Notes under the pieces: generated by a model
Databases searched by the model: none
What the model saw: only the letters and a program-made list of their open reading frames with translations
What the model was told of the DNA's origin: nothing
NCBI GenBank assembly: GCA_028288585.1
Contig: JAQBNL010000014.1
Coordinates: 1 to 43,149 of the forward strand
Reading direction: 5' to 3'
Length of the DNA: 43,149 bases
Source of the DNA: Chitinophagaceae bacterium
Lineage (GTDB): Bacteria > Bacteroidota > Bacteroidia > Chitinophagales > Chitinophagaceae
Position numbers and translations under genes: made by a program
In this document: one piece after another, positions 43,039 to 43,149 of the stretch
Position numbering within the stretch: position 1 is the first letter of the stretch
How the letters are laid out: the number at the start of each line of letters is the position of its first letter

Positions 43039-43149
43039 TTATCCCTCTCTCAATACAAATTGAAGGGTAAATAAAGAGCGTATAATTTCAACTTTGGTGC
43101 AGATACCATTTTTATAAGTGTAGTAATTAAATTTCCCGTCCGGCATAGT
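43039..43149 (-). CDS. Partial gene at the right edge, C-terminal 36 residues
   Basis: The reverse complement from the window edge to the TAA at 43039-43041 is open and reads TMPDGKFNYYTYKNGICTK followed by VEIIRSLFTLQFVLREG. The composition is protein-like, with no premature stop in this frame. It is too short for a family. It would be transcribed toward the CBS-type gene. The rest lies outside the window. Confidence 0.4.
   Translation of the reverse strand, partial: TMPDGKFNYYTYKNGICTKVEIIRSLFTLQFVLREG

Noticed and set aside
1-43149. CRISPR array, tRNA, rRNA, phage or insertion sequence
   Set aside because: No regularly spaced direct repeats, no cloverleaf or rRNA signature and no transposase or integrase reading frame was seen on either strand. 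The arrays at 21919 and 22717 have seven-base units without spacers.

Overview
This 43.1-kb window looks like ordinary chromosome from an AT-rich member of the Bacteroidota, most likely Chitinophagaceae or a close relative. The evidence is a type IX secretion C-terminal sorting domain, a b558-type succinate dehydrogenase in the order C-A-B, MurQ next to a BadF-type sugar kinase, DUF1569 and DUF4369 proteins, large outer-membrane barrels, weak Shine-Dalgarno sequences and promoters of the Bacteroidota type (TTG, 19-20 bp, TAnnTTTG). The placement is inferred from gene content and motifs; no search was run. I see no tRNA, rRNA, CRISPR array, transposase or phage gene.

Layout, left to right. 1-5.8 kb (minus strand): the N-terminal two thirds of a sigma-54-type response regulator, a small secreted protein, pdhB, a DUF4369-thioredoxin protein, a thiolase, a DUF1569 protein and a small orphan. 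5.9-13.6 kb: dnaG on the plus strand, then a minus-strand block with an orphan gene, an M48 lipoprotein protease, plsY, prmA, pnp and rpsO. The rpsO-pnp-prmA junctions both carry intrinsic terminators directly upstream of the next start codon. 13.7-19.4 kb: an orphan membrane protein, then a glycan-type group (deacetylase-like protein, Gfo/Idh/MocA oxidoreductase, two glycosyltransferases) and ftsE, whose stop overlaps the start of one glycosyltransferase.

19.4-25.9 kb: a BlaI-type repressor with a two-gene operon. Its second gene encodes an M56 (BlaR1-like) membrane protease fused to a complete N-acetylmuramoyl-L-alanine amidase domain instead of a penicillin-binding sensor. Two identical-arm palindromes 20 bp apart sit on the promoter. 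This is the most unusual system in the window. It is followed by purM (with a heptanucleotide array inside the gene), ribF, holA and a coiled-coil membrane-anchored protein. 26-34.4 kb: two outer-membrane barrel-type proteins and sdhCAB. 34.5-43.1 kb: an orphan with a TTG start, a T9SS-sorted secreted protein, murQ with a MurNAc/GlcNAc-type kinase, an S41 protease, a tandem pair of zinc-ribbon membrane proteins, a cystathionine beta-synthase-type enzyme, and the C-terminal tail of a further minus-strand gene.

Themes: peptidoglycan sensing or turnover (M56-amidase, murQ/kinase, possibly S41 and M48), central metabolism (PDH, thiolase, SDH), and the replication and translation core (dnaG, holA, pnp, rpsO, prmA). 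Several short dispersed repeats sit between genes: heptad arrays, two long inverted-repeat hairpins and C/G-rich hairpins. No gap between genes exceeds 300 bases.
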